A stretch of 49,886 nucleotides of DNA from Mycogone perniciosa (GCA_025331125.1 JAOALB010000254.1:1-49886), one strand, 5' to 3'. Positions 33,059 through 43,735 are shown, numbered from the stretch's first letter. Numbers and translations are program-made. Notes: generated from the letters alone by a model not told the origin.

Positions 33059-34303
33059 TTAGCTCATGCCATCCATAAATTCCACCCGATCCAGCAACAT
33101 TTGCCTGTATCCCATGTACTCCTTTAGGCCTTCCCACTCTGGACCCGTCTCTTCACCGTGTCTCCAAGGCTCCTTGAAACCCCAGGCACAAGCCACCTTG
33201 TCCAACGCCGCTCTCTCGTCCTCTCGTAGCCAACGGTACCGTAGCGGCGTTCCTGGTGTCCAAGTCACACGCTTCATCTGGTCTTTGTTGCTCAACTTGG
33301 CAATCATGCCCAGCGAACCAACAACGAAGAAATAGCCCGAAATGCCAGCGAAACCAATCCCAGTCGCAGTTACCATGTCCATCGTATTCTGCCAGTAGGC
33401 AGCATAAGCAGTTGACAGCCCAAAGATGCCGAAAGGAAGAGTCGCAAGGCCAATGGCGGGCGCGGTGCCGTGCTTGATCAGCTTCTGGCGCTTAAAGGCG
33501 GGGACACAGTATGACGCTTCGATGATCCCAAGTGCTGAGTCCAGATTTTTGGCATCAATAGCGGTCTGTAGGGCCATGTTGGCAACCGCAGGTTCAATAG
33601 CTTTTAAAGCCGCATTGGGGTTCTGCGTCACAAATTGGATTTGGCCATCTTTGACCATAGGCTTCCGCTTGGTTGCGTACAACTGGAGCACAGAGGGTAG
33701 AGATTCTGGCCGACCAAGTTGAGCCTGGATCGCAACGTACAGTTCTAGGAATTCGGGTGTCATTTCAACGTTTGGGTGTGTGATGATGGTGTACGCCGCG
33801 TAAGAGATTCGGTTGGTCGCATCCATCAACTTGGCATCTATGGGTATCCTCGCCCCGGTTCTTTCGGCACCCAATGAAACCAGTTTCGAGGCAGAGGCCT
33901 TGAATTGTGCTTCTGCTCTCTTCAGTTGCGGGTGGAGGGCAGCCGCCGCCCGCATACACGATTGCAGAGCGGCAGTGGTCAGCTGCTTTGCTGGGATGCC
34001 ATCAACGGAGAGGAACTTGTTGCAGCTGTCCTCCGCCACGGTTGCTAATTTTGAGGGGTCTGAAGGTTGCTGTGGCATTGTTGTCCGCGATATCGCCGTC
34101 GTCTCCGGCTTCGGTTCTGCTCTCGCGGTTGGCGCTGTCCCAATCCATCTTGTTGCTACTGGCCCCCAAACCGAATTCCGAGCTTGTTGACGGGAAATTG
34201 AAGGCACAACACGGCCGAGAAAGGATTGTTTTGGTGCCTGTGCCGATATCGAGGCACAGGATTGGCATACAAAGCCAATCTGTCGAGGATTCGCTCGTCG
34301 CAT
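33059..34303 (-). CDS. Mitochondrial membrane protein, uncharacterised
   Basis: Intronless, 414 residues. The N-terminus is basic, low in acidic residues and rich in Ser/Arg/Gln (MRRANPRQIGF to about residue 70), a typical mitochondrial presequence. The middle (about 90-270) is helical with TPR/PPR-like spacing (NRISYAAYTIITHPNVEMTPEFLELYVAIQ). Two hydrophobic segments follow (about 283-305 and 310-335; GLATLPFGIFGLSTAYAAYW and IGFAGISGYFFVVGSLGMIA), probably a hairpin in the inner membrane. The C-terminal tail is Trp-rich and conserved-looking (LRYRWLREDERAALDKVACAWGF). It looks like a conserved filamentous-ascomycete protein; I cannot name a yeast counterpart. Confidence 0.78.
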   Translation of the reverse strand: MRRANPRQIGFVCQSCASISAQAPKQSFLGRVVPSISRQQARNSVWGPVATRWIGTAPTARAEPKPETTAISRTTMPQQPSDPSKLATVAEDSCNKFLSVDGIPAKQLTTAALQSCMRAAAALHPQLKRAEAQFKASASKLVSLGAERTGARIPIDAKLMDATNRISYAAYTIITHPNVEMTPEFLELYVAIQAQLGRPESLPSVLQLYATKRKPMVKDGQIQFVTQNPNAALKAIEPAVANMALQTAIDAKNLDSALGIIEASYCVPAFKRQKLIKHGTAPAIGLATLPFGIFGLSTAYAAYWQNTMDMVTATGIGFAGISGYFFVVGSLGMIAKLSNKDQMKRVTWTPGTPLRYRWLREDERAALDKVACAWGFKEPWRHGEETGPEWEGLKEYMGYRQMLLDRVEFMDGMS

Positions 34304-35100
34304 CGTCGGAAAGGAATTCGAAGTAGCTGGCTACGGTCGAGGGATATGCCGAGGAAATAGAGACGCTGGAGAGATTGTTTGAGACAAGATAATACAAGTG
34401 CCTTGAATTCGCACGACTGCTTGCTCAGAAGCCGGATTGGCCTCGGTTGCGACGTGGAGGAGGCAAGGATCAAGTGATGCTCATACAGCGAATTGAGGAC
34501 GACGTTGAAAATCACGGCCCTGCAAGGCTGTGATTGGCTCCACAATTGCTGGGGAGTGTCTTAGTATTTTTTGGCCACTCTTCGTGAACTGCGCTGATCT
34601 TCACAATTCCTATGCATGAATTTAAGGAAGCATTGCTTTATTCCTACCCTTTCTTTTTCATGATCCCCTTGAATAATTCCTTTTTCTCTCTTAATATTCG
34701 TCTCAAAAGGAGTCAAAACCCTCTGGAGACGGTGAAAACGTGACGCCCTCCAGAAATAGTGGGGCGTTTATCAGGCACTTCGTTCGCTGCACCCTGGCAC
34801 CGCTCGTAAGCCTGATGACGAAACGTCTACAGGCTGCACCGCCAGCAAGGAGCCTTGGTCTCTGCCGTGCCGACTTCAAAACCTCTTCAAACCGCCGGCT
34901 TTCTCCTTTCAACCGTCTTGGATGCTCATCTCTTCTGAGGACGGCAGATATTCACGGCCATCGACGATAAGCAGCCTACCATTCAACTGTCTCTCGAGGT
35001 CCTGTCCTGGCCACAATCCATCGATCTACCCACCGCAGATTCGACCCGTGTGTAGAGTTTCGGGACATCACCGACACGAATCGTCTAGATAAACACAATC
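34304..35100. promoter_or_regulatory. Divergent promoter region
   Basis: 797 bases separate the starts of the mitochondrial protein (minus) and the verprolin homologue (plus). Both promoters must lie here. I see no clear TATA element or ordered repeat. Confidence 0.5.
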
Positions 35101-36398
35101 ATGCCACCTCCACCGCCGCCGCCGCCCCCTCCTCTGCCTGGACTTGGAGGACCTCCTCCTCCTCCCCCTCCTCCTGGAGGAGCACCAGGCGGCTTGCCCG
35201 CTCGCCCGCCACCCACGGGAGGGAACCGAGTGCGTATCTTGCTCCATAACCTCGCTGAATGATTTCTCTAACTGGCCATTCCTAGGGTGCCCTGCTCTCA
35301 GACATCCACAAGGGACGAGCTCTTAAGAAAACCGTCACAAACGATCGCTCGGCCCCAACTATCGACAAGGGATCATCCTCATCAGGACCGCCGCCCATAG
35401 GAGGAGCACCTCCTGTACCTGGCCTTGCGCCTCCTGTCCCCGGAAACCGAGCACGGAGCAACAGCGACCATGGATCTGCGCAGCCCGCACCGTCGACGGC
35501 TGGCTCGGCACCTCAGCTGGGAGGCTTGTTTGCTGGTGGTATGCCGAAGTTGAAGAAAAGGGGCGGAGGCGTAGACACAGGTGCAGCGAGGGACTCTACC
35601 TACTTGTCGGACCCGGAGAAGACATCGAATTCTGCACCCCGACCCCCGGCCTTCTCTGCCCCGAAGCCACCATCCGAAGCCGCCCCAGCCCTTCCAGGAC
35701 GAGGGTCACCCGTCCCTCCGCTCGGCGTAGTGGGTGGTTTCAAGAAGGCCAAGGCACCGCCGCCGCCAATAGGGAAGAAACCACCGGCGCTCCCGACATC
35801 TCGAAAACCTTCGTCGAAGTTTATACCGTCTTTGACTGCTGCGCCGGCCCCACCTCCGCCTCCTCCTCTGCTGCCGACATCCTCGGCTTCAGTCCCTTCA
35901 ACACCACCACCACCACCTCCTCCGCCAGCAACTTCTGCTCCAATCCCTGCAGCGCCGCCTCCGCCTCCACCATCGGCCGCGCCACCTCTACCATCGTCTT
36001 CACCGGCTCCCCGAGCACAACCACCTCCACCACCTCCCCCGCCTCCGGGTGTAGCCCCTTCTCCGCCTCCGCCGGTCTCACATCATTCACCCCCCCCTGC
36101 TCCGCCAGTACCGCGAGCCCGTGGATCGTCTCTTCGCCAGACAATGCTAGACCCGAGCTCATTTACACTAACAGCCAATGGCGGTTCATCATATAGCTTG
36201 AGTAGCGTTAAGAGCCCCCGTCACTCACCTGCCCCTAGCCTCGGAGCCGGCGGCAGCCGCATCATAGTTGACGATGCGCGATGGCATTTCAAAGACGAGA
36301 GTATGTTTCCAAAACCTAGGGATTTTATTGGTGGTACCAGGAGGTACAGAGCGGGCAGAGGGAGCAGTGTCCCTTTGGACTTGAGCGTATTGAATTAA
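35101..36398 (+). CDS. vrp1: Verprolin/WIP family actin regulator
   Basis: Inferred exons are 35101-35229 and 35286-36398 (donor GTGCGT, acceptor CCTAG), giving 413 residues. The 43-residue first exon is a poly-Pro stretch. The second exon opens with a WH2 actin-monomer-binding motif (ALLSDIHKGRALKKTVTNDR, about residues 45-64). Only one WH2 is seen. Long proline-rich tracts (PPPPPP with Ala/Ser, about 210-320) are profilin- and SH3-binding candidates. The C-terminus carries the WASP-binding segment with WHFKDESMFPKPRDF, GGTRRYRAG and the family hallmark GSSVPLDL. These proteins bind WASP and G-actin and promote Arp2/3-driven actin patches, endocytosis and polarised growth. The first motif is split from the N-terminal Pro run by the intron. 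Confidence 0.92.
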
Positions 36399-36838
36399 GG
36401 AGATAGCCAACTGAATTTGGTCATTGTATAAAAGCACCATGTGCGACTTGTGAACGGCGACTGGTCGAATACCATGCGTGTGTATCACAAACAAGCGCTT
36501 TACTTTATAGTAGAGTGAAATTGTCTTCTAGTTTGACCACTGAGGACAGTGGATGACATCTTGGGAATAGGAGGATGTGCGAATGCGATATGTTAAGGTT
36601 TGAATGCAGTTGATGTACAAAGTTATTCAAAATTCACCAGCATTAAGTATGATACCAACTTCAACTCGCAAGGCTTCAAGCACATTGACAACTCTCATCG
36701 GGACCTTCATCGCGCTAGCCATTCCTGGCTGAAATAAGTACAAGTGACCGAACAGTGTAGTGTAAAGAATACTATATCACACGTACGTATGGAGACCACA
36801 TTTATCTTCGGATATTGTACACTCGTCTATCCCAGCTC
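36399..36838. other. Convergent intergenic region
   Basis: 440 bases between the stops of the verprolin and mL54 genes. Contains two 3' UTRs; nothing else seen. Confidence 0.6.
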
Positions 36839-37472
36839 TTACATAGACTTCAGGTAGTTCGCTTCCTTGATCTTGGCCTTCCTCTCCTTTCGCATAGCCT
36901 TTCTCAGTTCCTCTCGCTTGTCTGCAGCGACAATGTTGTCCTGGACACTCTTATTCTCTTCGCCAGGCAGATTGATCGACTGTTGCTGCAGGGGGATCTT
37001 GGGAGCCAAAGCCTCCAGGTTGCCCTCTGCAAGGAGCTTGGCTTCAAGGGCCTTTTGGCGCTTGGCCGCTAATCGTCTCTGCTTCTTTGATTTCGCTGAA
37101 AGGTTGGGGTTAGCCTTCAATTCGCATGTGGAGTGCGTCGGGCAGCATACAGAACTCGTCTCCCAAGTTGTCATCTGCTGAGTCTGCTTTCTTCATGACG
37201 TCCAGGCAAGACCACAGCCACTCGGGATAGTCTTCATCTTTCAGAGCCACGGGATCCTGCCCGCCTTTGGCGTAGTTTAAGCCATTGAGAACGGTGCCTT
37301 CCGGGCAGATCGATCGCGGCGTGGAGGCTTGCTTGGGAGCTTCGCCAACCTCGGTGGTGGGGGTTGAGAGCTTGGGCTCTGTTGAGTAGAATCGGCTAGA
37401 TATTGAGAATTGCCTGGCGAGGGGCAATTGTCGTCGCGCAACGGTGGCGCGAAGACACCGAGTACAGAGCAT
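36839..37472 (-). CDS. Mitochondrial large ribosomal subunit protein mL54 (MRPL37 type)
   Basis: Inferred exons are 37472-37151 and 37095-36839, giving 192 residues. The intron has a GTATGC donor, a CTAAC branch and a TTCAG acceptor. The N-terminus is an Arg/Ser-rich presequence (MLCTRCLRATVARRQLPLAR). The diagnostic block is CPEGTVLNGLNYAKGGQDPV followed by DEDYPEWLWSCLD, characteristic of mL54. The second exon supplies a basic RNA-binding-like segment (KSKKQRRLAAKRQKALEAKL) and a charged C-terminal helix ending in NYLKSM. Without splicing the ORF stops shortly after the donor. The protein acts in mitochondrial translation. Confidence 0.92.
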
Positions 37473-37894
37473 TGCGAATCGGGTTATCTGTGCGGTTAGT
37501 GGGATTCAATGGCGAGGCTCTATTGGTGTTCGAGAAATTTTGGGTGGTGTTTAGAGTCCGTGGGGAAGTGGCCAATGGGATCAACCGTAATGGCTTAACT
37601 GTCAGCCTTGCATCCCCAACCATCAAGTTGCCATGAAAATACCATATGACATTACGAATGCATATATAAGAAATAGTGATGACATGTACTAATTATTTTC
37701 AAAGTTTATTCCATTGGGTCCTGACCTTCACACTTGTACATCCGTGTCAAGGGTTACACTCAATCATGCAACCTCCATGTAGCTGGCTCTGTTGAACGCC
37801 GAAGTATCCCTTCTATGGGAGCCCAGCTGTCTAATTCCGCTACAGGCATACTTGAATTCCCTAATATGTTCAAAAATTGCTTCACCCCAACTCC
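37473..37894. other. Intergenic, no gene seen
   Basis: 422 bases between the complex I subunit stop and the mL54 start, both minus strand. It should carry the mL54 promoter. Short AT-rich stretch near 37640-37710; nothing else noted. Confidence 0.55.
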
Positions 37895-38336
37895 TCATGA
37901 GAATCTGCTCTGGTTCAGCTTGGCGATCTTGTTGCTCGTGTGCACCTTGGCCTCCAAATCAAACTCCTCGTCCTTCTTCTCTAGGTAGTTTTGCTGAATG
38001 AACTTGGTTCCCTTGACCTTGTTCGTCGCCAAGAGTTGTAGATATTTCTCTGTGCCAGTCATGAGCACTACGCCACCCAAACTAATGATATGCGACGCCT
38101 TCCAGCTCACCTCTCAGTTGCCCGCAGTTCTCCAGGTGATTAACACCCTCTCGGACGTAGCACTTGCCCAATTCGTCGCCTACGATTCGGGTCATCATGG
38201 CGCCGACCCATTGCTCCCGGATAAGCGCATCTTCAGCAGCCTTGAAGGCCTTGGTGTCGTCGAAGTCGACGCCGTTGAATGTGGGGGCGACCGTCGGCTT
38301 TTGGCTCTTGAAGAGCTCGGACTCGGGGGTCGGCAT
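37895..38336 (-). CDS. NADH:ubiquinone oxidoreductase accessory subunit, NDUFB10/PDSW type
   Basis: Inferred exons are 38336-38111 and 38049-37895, giving 126 residues. The intron is 61 bases with donor GTGAGC and acceptor CACAG. The N-terminus MPTPES and the core IREQWVGAMMTRIVGDELGK, CYVREGVNHLENCG, then after splicing EKYLQLL and VKGTKF match the fungal complex I subunit related to animal NDUFB10 (Neurospora 12.3-kDa subunit, by recall). Cys residues in GKCY and ENCG have the spacing expected for intermembrane-space disulphides. The C-terminal extension after NYLEKK is acidic then basic. It functions in assembly and stability of the complex I membrane arm. Confidence 0.88.
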
Positions 38337-38863
38337 GGTGACGATCTAATTGAGCCTCGGGGTCTCGATCCGGATGATATCGGGCGAGAAGAGATGGGCG
38401 AGAGGCGAGGCGGCGGAGGCACGTAGATTGTCTGGTGCTTGAGCGTCTAGAGTATCAAGTCCAACAATGCCGCTTTACTCGATTACCTAATTCAGATAAG
38501 AGAACCTCAGGCAACAACTTGGAAGCTCAAGCCACACAAGGCTGCGAAGCCATAGCTGTACGAAGTAGTGCTACTACCACTAGTACCTAGTACGTGCTAG
38601 TAGTAAGTAGTACGTACCTTTTTCTGATACGTTCACCGCCTTGGGGGCCCCACCATTTTGACGGACTGAAAGAAAAAAAATCAGTCGACTATCAGTAGGC
38701 GCCAACCACCCGGCTTTAAAACCTTGCGAGGCTGTCAGTTCCTGAAGTTTTCTTCTACTCTTCATCTACTTGGGAAAAAATTTTCGTCGTCGCATTTTAG
38801 TTTCCTACTATTTTGAGTTCATCTTTTCCTCTTCAAACACCTTAATCCATCACAATTGTCACA
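38337..38863. promoter_or_regulatory. Shared divergent promoter region
   Basis: 527 bases between the complex I subunit start (minus) and the nucleolin-like start (plus). A TACGAAGTA copy lies at 38559-38567, inside a run of CTAGTA/TAGTAC-type repeats (about 38558-38617). CT/TC-rich sequence just before the plus-strand ATG fits a fungal transcription start zone. Confidence 0.55.
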
Positions 38864-40442
38864 ATGGCCAAGTCAAAAACCAAGGAGACCAAGGCTGCTG
38901 CCGCTGCGCCCGCCGCTCGCGTCAAGACTGCTGGCGTTACCAAGGCATCGCAGACTACCAAGGCCAAGTCCAAGGAGATTGCCAAGGCCGCTGCTAAGAA
39001 GATCGTGAAGGAGAAGGAGCAGCCCAAGAAGAAGAAGGCTGCCGAGTCCTCTGACGAGTCTTCTGAGGAGGAGGAGGACTCCGACTCTTCTGCCAGTGAG
39101 GGCGATTCTGACTCTGGAAGCTCTTCTGACTCCGAGTCTGAGGAGACCACGAAGAAGGGCGCCAAGAAGGATGTCAAGAAGCCTGCCGCCAAGGGCAAGG
39201 CCAAGGATGATTCATCTGACTCCGAGTCTGACTCCGAGTCCGAGGAAGACACCAAGAAGCCTGCTGCGAACAGCAAGGCCAAGGCTGAGTCCTCTGACTC
39301 CGACTCCGACAGCGAGTCTGAGGAGGAGAAGCCCAAGGCCAACGGCGCTAAGGTCGAGTCTTCCGACTCATCTGATTCCGATTCCGATAGCGATGAGGAG
39401 GAGCCTGCTGCAAAGGTTTGTAATCTCCAATTGCTTTACTCTGGTTGCATACTAAATAGTTTTAGGAGGCCAAGGCCAACGACGACTCCAACTCCAGTGA
39501 CGACTCTGACTCCTCAGAAGAGGAGGCTGAGAAGGCTGCCCCCGCGTCCAAGAAGCGCAAGGCTGAGGAGGACATCGATGCTACATCCAAGAAGGCGAAG
39601 TCAGATGAGCCTGCGGCCGCTTCCACGCTCTTCGTTGGAAGCTTGAGCTGGGGCGTTGATGATGATATCCTTCACAATGCCTTCGAATCCTTCGGTGGCC
39701 TAGTTAGTGCCCGTGTTGTCACCGAGAAGGCTACTGGTCGTAGCCGCGGTTTCGGTTATGTCGACTTCAAGGACGCCGAGTCTGCTAAGAAGGCTTACGA
39801 GGCCATGCAGGGCAAGGAAGTCGAGGGTCGCGCACTCAACCTTGACTATGCCAACGCCCGTCCTGCTGAGCAAACCCCCCAGAACCGAGCTGCTGACCGC
39901 GCCAAGAAGCACGGCGACAGCCTGAGCTCTGAGAGTGAAACTCTCTTCGTTGGCAACTTGCCCTTCGGTGTTGACCAGGATACCGTCTCTGAGTTCTTCA
40001 GTGAAGTTCGTCCTGTCGCTAGCGTCCGACTGCCAACTGACCCGTGAGTCCCCGTGCTAAAGAAATGTGAAAACAGCTCTTTGCTAACATACACAATAGT
40101 GAGACTGGTAACCTGAAGGGCTTTGGCTATGTTACCTTCAACTCCGTTGAGGATGCCAAGGCGGCTCTTGATGCGAAGAACGGCGCTCCTATCGGCAACG
40201 GCAGGAACTCGCGCAATGTACGACTTGATTACTCCAGCCCCCGCCCTCAGCGTGAGGGTGGTGGTGGTGGCTTCGGCGGTGGCTTCGGTGGTGGACGTGG
40301 AGGCCGTGGCGGCCGTGGTGGTGGCGGCTTCGGTGGTCGAGGCGGCCGAGGTGGCGGTGGTCGTGGTGGCGGCGGCCGCGGTGGCTTCAGCTCTGGTGCC
40401 AACCGCACTCGTCCCTCTGGCACCAAGATCTCCTTTGACTAA
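38864..40442 (+). CDS. Nucleolin-like ribosome-biogenesis protein (Gar2/Nsr1 family)
   Basis: Inferred exons are 38864-39415, 39466-40043 and 40100-40442, giving 490 residues. Layout is classic: a Lys/Ala-rich start, alternating acidic-Ser and basic stretches to about residue 230, an NLS-like KKRK, then RRM1 (about 238-312; RNP2 LFVGSL, RNP1 RGFGYVDF). RRM2 follows (about 343-422; LFVGNL, KGFGYVTF), split by the second intron, then a Gly/Arg-rich RGG tail (about 425-475). Gar2/Nsr1 proteins act in the nucleolus in 18S rRNA maturation and small-subunit production, and the Ser-rich acidic blocks are casein kinase 2 targets. The first donor is GTTTGT rather than GTAAGT. The promoter is shared with the complex I subunit gene. 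Confidence 0.93.
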
Positions 40443-40449
40443 GCCATTC

Positions 40450-40801
40450 GGCTTTGCAAACCTGAGAGGGGTTGGGCTTTAGTGGGATATACTATAATAA
40501 CAAAGGCTCATTGTGAGCCTGTGGGCTTTGACAACTTACTCCATCATGGAGTCGTTGAGTATTGTGGGGTTTCCTTTACGGCATGAACTGTGGGCTCGTG
40601 GCTTTGCCTCGTCTTCAGAGGCATATCTAATCACACATTTGGGGCTTTTTGATTGCGGGGGCTGAGATGATACTTATCACCTATGCCATGTACAAACCAG
40701 TGGGCTTCTGAGGGATTTGAGGGCTGATGTTGGTTAACCGTTTGGTGCGGACCAAGTTGATTCCTGCGAATACTTCTGAGGGACCTGGGGGCTTTGCAAA
40801 C
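40450..40801 (+). repeat. Imperfect GGGCTTT-type repeats downstream of the nucleolin-like gene
   Basis: GGCTTTGCAAAC occurs twice (40450-40461 and 40790-40801). CTTCTGAGGGA occurs twice (40705-40715 and 40773-40783). Further GGGCTTT or GTGGGCTT elements lie between them at roughly 50-100-base spacing. The meaning is unknown; a 3' UTR with duplicated segments or a non-coding RNA are possibilities. Confidence 0.5.
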
Positions 40802-42363
40802 GCAAATACTTGATGTATGAGCTGCGCTGACAGGTCTCATTTATTTGAGTCCCAGCAGTCAACTTATCTACAAGGTAAACCCGTCGTTGTGCGCCGATTG
40901 AGGCCGCTCTGATAAACCACGTAAGTTCCCACACCCAGGACGGTCGTTGTGTATTATGAACATAGGCGTTGAGGTAGCACGAGGCAAAAGTTAATGATTT
41001 CATTACGCACGCTTATCAATAAACTTGTGTAAAATTTGAAAGCTATTCTTCCATGGATGCGACTGTGTGAGTTGGTGAACATATGGCTTGCACGTAGATT
41101 GCATGTTGACTTGAAAAAATGAGTCGGGGTTAGGAGTCATCTCAGCGCAGAGTTGGAACTTTATGTTAAAGAAACCGTCTATAGAGGATAGATCAGGACC
41201 TATTGATAGGAGAGGCATGTGGTCATCGTCTGTCTGTGACGAATACCCTCCATTAGATATCGAGCGACGCCACTCATGTGTGCTTTTTTTGATGGCCGCC
41301 GTCAGGAACGCCTCCCGGGGTGCAGGTGGTCCGTCGTTAGGATGTGGCGCAATATCTGAAAAGCCTCGTATTTATCTATGACTGCTACTCCTAGAGAAGC
41401 GGGACGACATGACAGGATAGCACCGTTGTCATTAAACACCGAGAGTTCATATGCATTCATCACAACGCCCGTTTGCCCCCCTGTACAATAAGGGTATTAA
41501 TATATTTAGTACAGAGTACGGAGTAGTACGAGTAGATATTAGATAGGTGATGCTACTTCGTTAGGTGCTTCGCAGGAGCTGCTGAAAATGGCTGGCTGGC
41601 TGGCTGCATCAAGGATCTGTTTCGATGTTGCGTGCTCATGCGCTGGTTTAGGCAAAACCCCGCCTTGAGCTCATGACCTGGTTGGCCTGTTCTCCGCGTC
41701 ACAAGTAGCTATACTTGGAAGGGTCATGCTCACCGACCAGCCCCCCACAAATCAGCCCGGGAAATACACAGTGCGGACTTGAGCGCTCTTCTCCATTTCT
41801 CATCCCCTTCTTAGACAACTTGAGATCTATGATGTTTTATGTCTTGCATTTATCATAGATATCCTTTTGTGTTGTCAAGATTCGTGCTAGCATAGGTTGT
41901 TTGTGTCATCTTCAAGATACTGTTCACCTGCATAAAATGGAGGAGATGTGCATGATCTTTTCCTAAATGGATGAAAGCCGCTTTCAAGGTGACGGCTCTT
42001 AAACCTGAGAATGAGTGCATTGTGCAACTGTGACGCAACGCGACAGCCGCGTGATGCGCGCGCACTGTACGGTTAAAGCTCCAAGTACTGCTACTCCCCA
42101 ACACCACCATTATCGCATGGCTGACTCTCCGTCTCCATTCCGGACAGACACCTCAGCCCAACCTCAACAATATCCTGCACACCGTGCCTTTGCCTTTAAA
42201 CTACGATAGCCCAGCAGTTCTTTGACTTGTTATTCTGATCGTCGTATTCAGTGCAAGCATCGCGGTCGGGGTGTTGAGCGTCGGTCATCGTGGGACGTCT
42301 CGCGATCGGGTGCGATATCGCAGTAACCACTGGTTGATAAGGGGGGCCCACCAGCTTGCCATC

Positions 42364-42379
42364 TACGAAGTACGGAGTA
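42364..42379. repeat. Overlapping TACGAAGTA and TACGGAGTA
   Basis: TACGAAGTACGGAGTA combines the two variants of the dispersed 9-mer sharing TA. It ends 73 bases before the ATG of the next gene, the closest copy to a start codon in the window. Confidence 0.85.
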
Positions 42380-42451
42380 CATCATCATCACCCGTTCTAT
42401 AAAGCCACTACAGTCCAGTTATCAACATCATCAACTTCTTGAGATAGAGTC

Positions 42452-43735
42452 ATGGCGCAACGATCGCATATGGACGAACAGGCGGTAGACCAGAGCAGGC
42501 AGCCGCCTGTTGGGGCGAGGTCGAGTCCGACGCTCCCTCAACAACAACCACGTCGTTTCGAAGGTTCGCCTCTCGCATTATCCTTTGACCTTGAGTGCTC
42601 ATCTAAACTGACAAGTACAGAGTCCTGGGTTGAAGTTGCATCGCAACCATCCTCGTCATCGCTTTCGAGCATCGGTGATGAGATCGTAACCACAGGCCTG
42701 CGAGTTGGGAACTCTTACAATCGCCGTCGACGAGTACAAGCCTCAACAAGATCGGTACCGCGGCAGCAGACTACTGTCCCTGTCACCGGCGCAAGCAGCC
42801 AAGAGGAGTACGATGAAAGCGATAGTGAGGAGGATCATGTCCTGTCGAGTTCAACGGATAATATGCAGCCGTCTCCAGAGGAGGCTATGGAAGACTCGGA
42901 CGGAGACTCGGATGGCGACAATGCCACGGCTCTTGGACGGGTATCGGATAGACCGGGCTTCCGGCCACAGCCCAACGCATTCTCGCACCCCCCATCACAC
43001 ATGAGAAGCCACTCAGCTAACTCAGCTATGCCTCCCCATCCGCATAGCGGCTTCACGCGGCCCTCTTTCTCTCAGCGCTCGCATACAAGGGTGCACCGTG
43101 GAGGCCCTAGCTTCATGTCACCGTCTGTTCGAGAAGATAACGATGCTGCCCTTCGCGCATCCCTGACGACTCTTTTGTCATGCGCTGCCGCCGCAAGAGG
43201 CTTGCCCAAGTCAAAGGAGGAGGCTGAAGCACAACGGACGGCACGGAATGGTGTAGGCCCAAGTAGCCAGCCCATGGAACTCCGCCTTGTGCCGGAGTCG
43301 GAGTTGATGGATGATCCTCAGAAGGCTCAAACAACAGTCTCTGCCCCGCCTCGACAAGAAAGAACCGCCCCAGCAAGGCCACCATCCAAGACCGAGAGCG
43401 TCGTTGAAAAACCAAAACGCTCTTCCTCAACAGGCCGTAGTCCCCGGGCAGCGAAGAAGAAGAAAACAGCTGTGGTGGCTGATGAGGCGCTCATCTCTCC
43501 AACTCTGCTTACATGGGTTGTTAGTGCAGGGGTCGTTGTTCTGGTGTCTGTGGTTGGCTTCGGGGCTGGCTATGTCATTGGACGAGAGGTTGGCCGACAG
43601 GAAGGCTTGGTTGCTGGCGTTAGCAGTGTTAACGATACTACCTCGTCTAGCCGAGAGGTTATTCGCTCTTCCGGTGGTAGTCTGAGGCGGTTCAAATGGG
43701 GAGCTGTGGGGAGGAGCATTGTTGCTCAGGCATAA
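42452..43735 (+). CDS. C-terminally anchored membrane protein with AIM-like motif
   Basis: The ORF is open throughout, but a 57-base in-frame intron (42564-42620; donor GTTCGC, CTGAC branch, acceptor TACAG) very probably interrupts it, giving 408 residues instead of 427. Splicing yields RRFEESWVEVASQPSSSS, placing W40-x-x-V43 directly after two Glu, as in Atg8-interacting motifs. The rest is disordered and Ser/Glu-rich with acidic blocks (ESDSEEDH, DSDGDSDGD). One transmembrane segment near residues 330-355 has small-residue GxxxG spacing (VVGFGAGYVIG), followed by a short Ser-rich then basic tail. A tail-anchored-like cytosolic protein on mitochondria or another organelle is the best reading; autophagy receptor function is inference. 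Confidence 0.72.
   Translation: MAQRSHMDEQAVDQSRQPPVGARSSPTLPQQQPRRFEGSPLALSFDLECSSKLTSTESWVEVASQPSSSSLSSIGDEIVTTGLRVGNSYNRRRRVQASTRSVPRQQTTVPVTGASSQEEYDESDSEEDHVLSSSTDNMQPSPEEAMEDSDGDSDGDNATALGRVSDRPGFRPQPNAFSHPPSHMRSHSANSAMPPHPHSGFTRPSFSQRSHTRVHRGGPSFMSPSVREDNDAALRASLTTLLSCAAAARGLPKSKEEAEAQRTARNGVGPSSQPMELRLVPESELMDDPQKAQTTVSAPPRQERTAPARPPSKTESVVEKPKRSSSTGRSPRAAKKKKTAVVADEALISPTLLTWVVSAGVVVLVSVVGFGAGYVIGREVGRQEGLVAGVSSVNDTTSSSREVIRSSGGSLRRFKWGAVGRSIVAQA

Larger units (their letters stand above)
40443..42451. other. 2-kb intergenic region with imperfect repeats
   Basis: The first 360 bases after the nucleolin-like stop contain recurring GGGCTTT elements (see the separate repeat entry). Further on lie four tandem GGCT-like units (about 41583-41604), a TACGGAGTA copy at 41517-41525 and an overlapping pair TACGAAGTA/TACGGAGTA at 42364-42379, 73 bases before the next ATG. 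No protein-coding gene supported. Confidence 0.5.
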
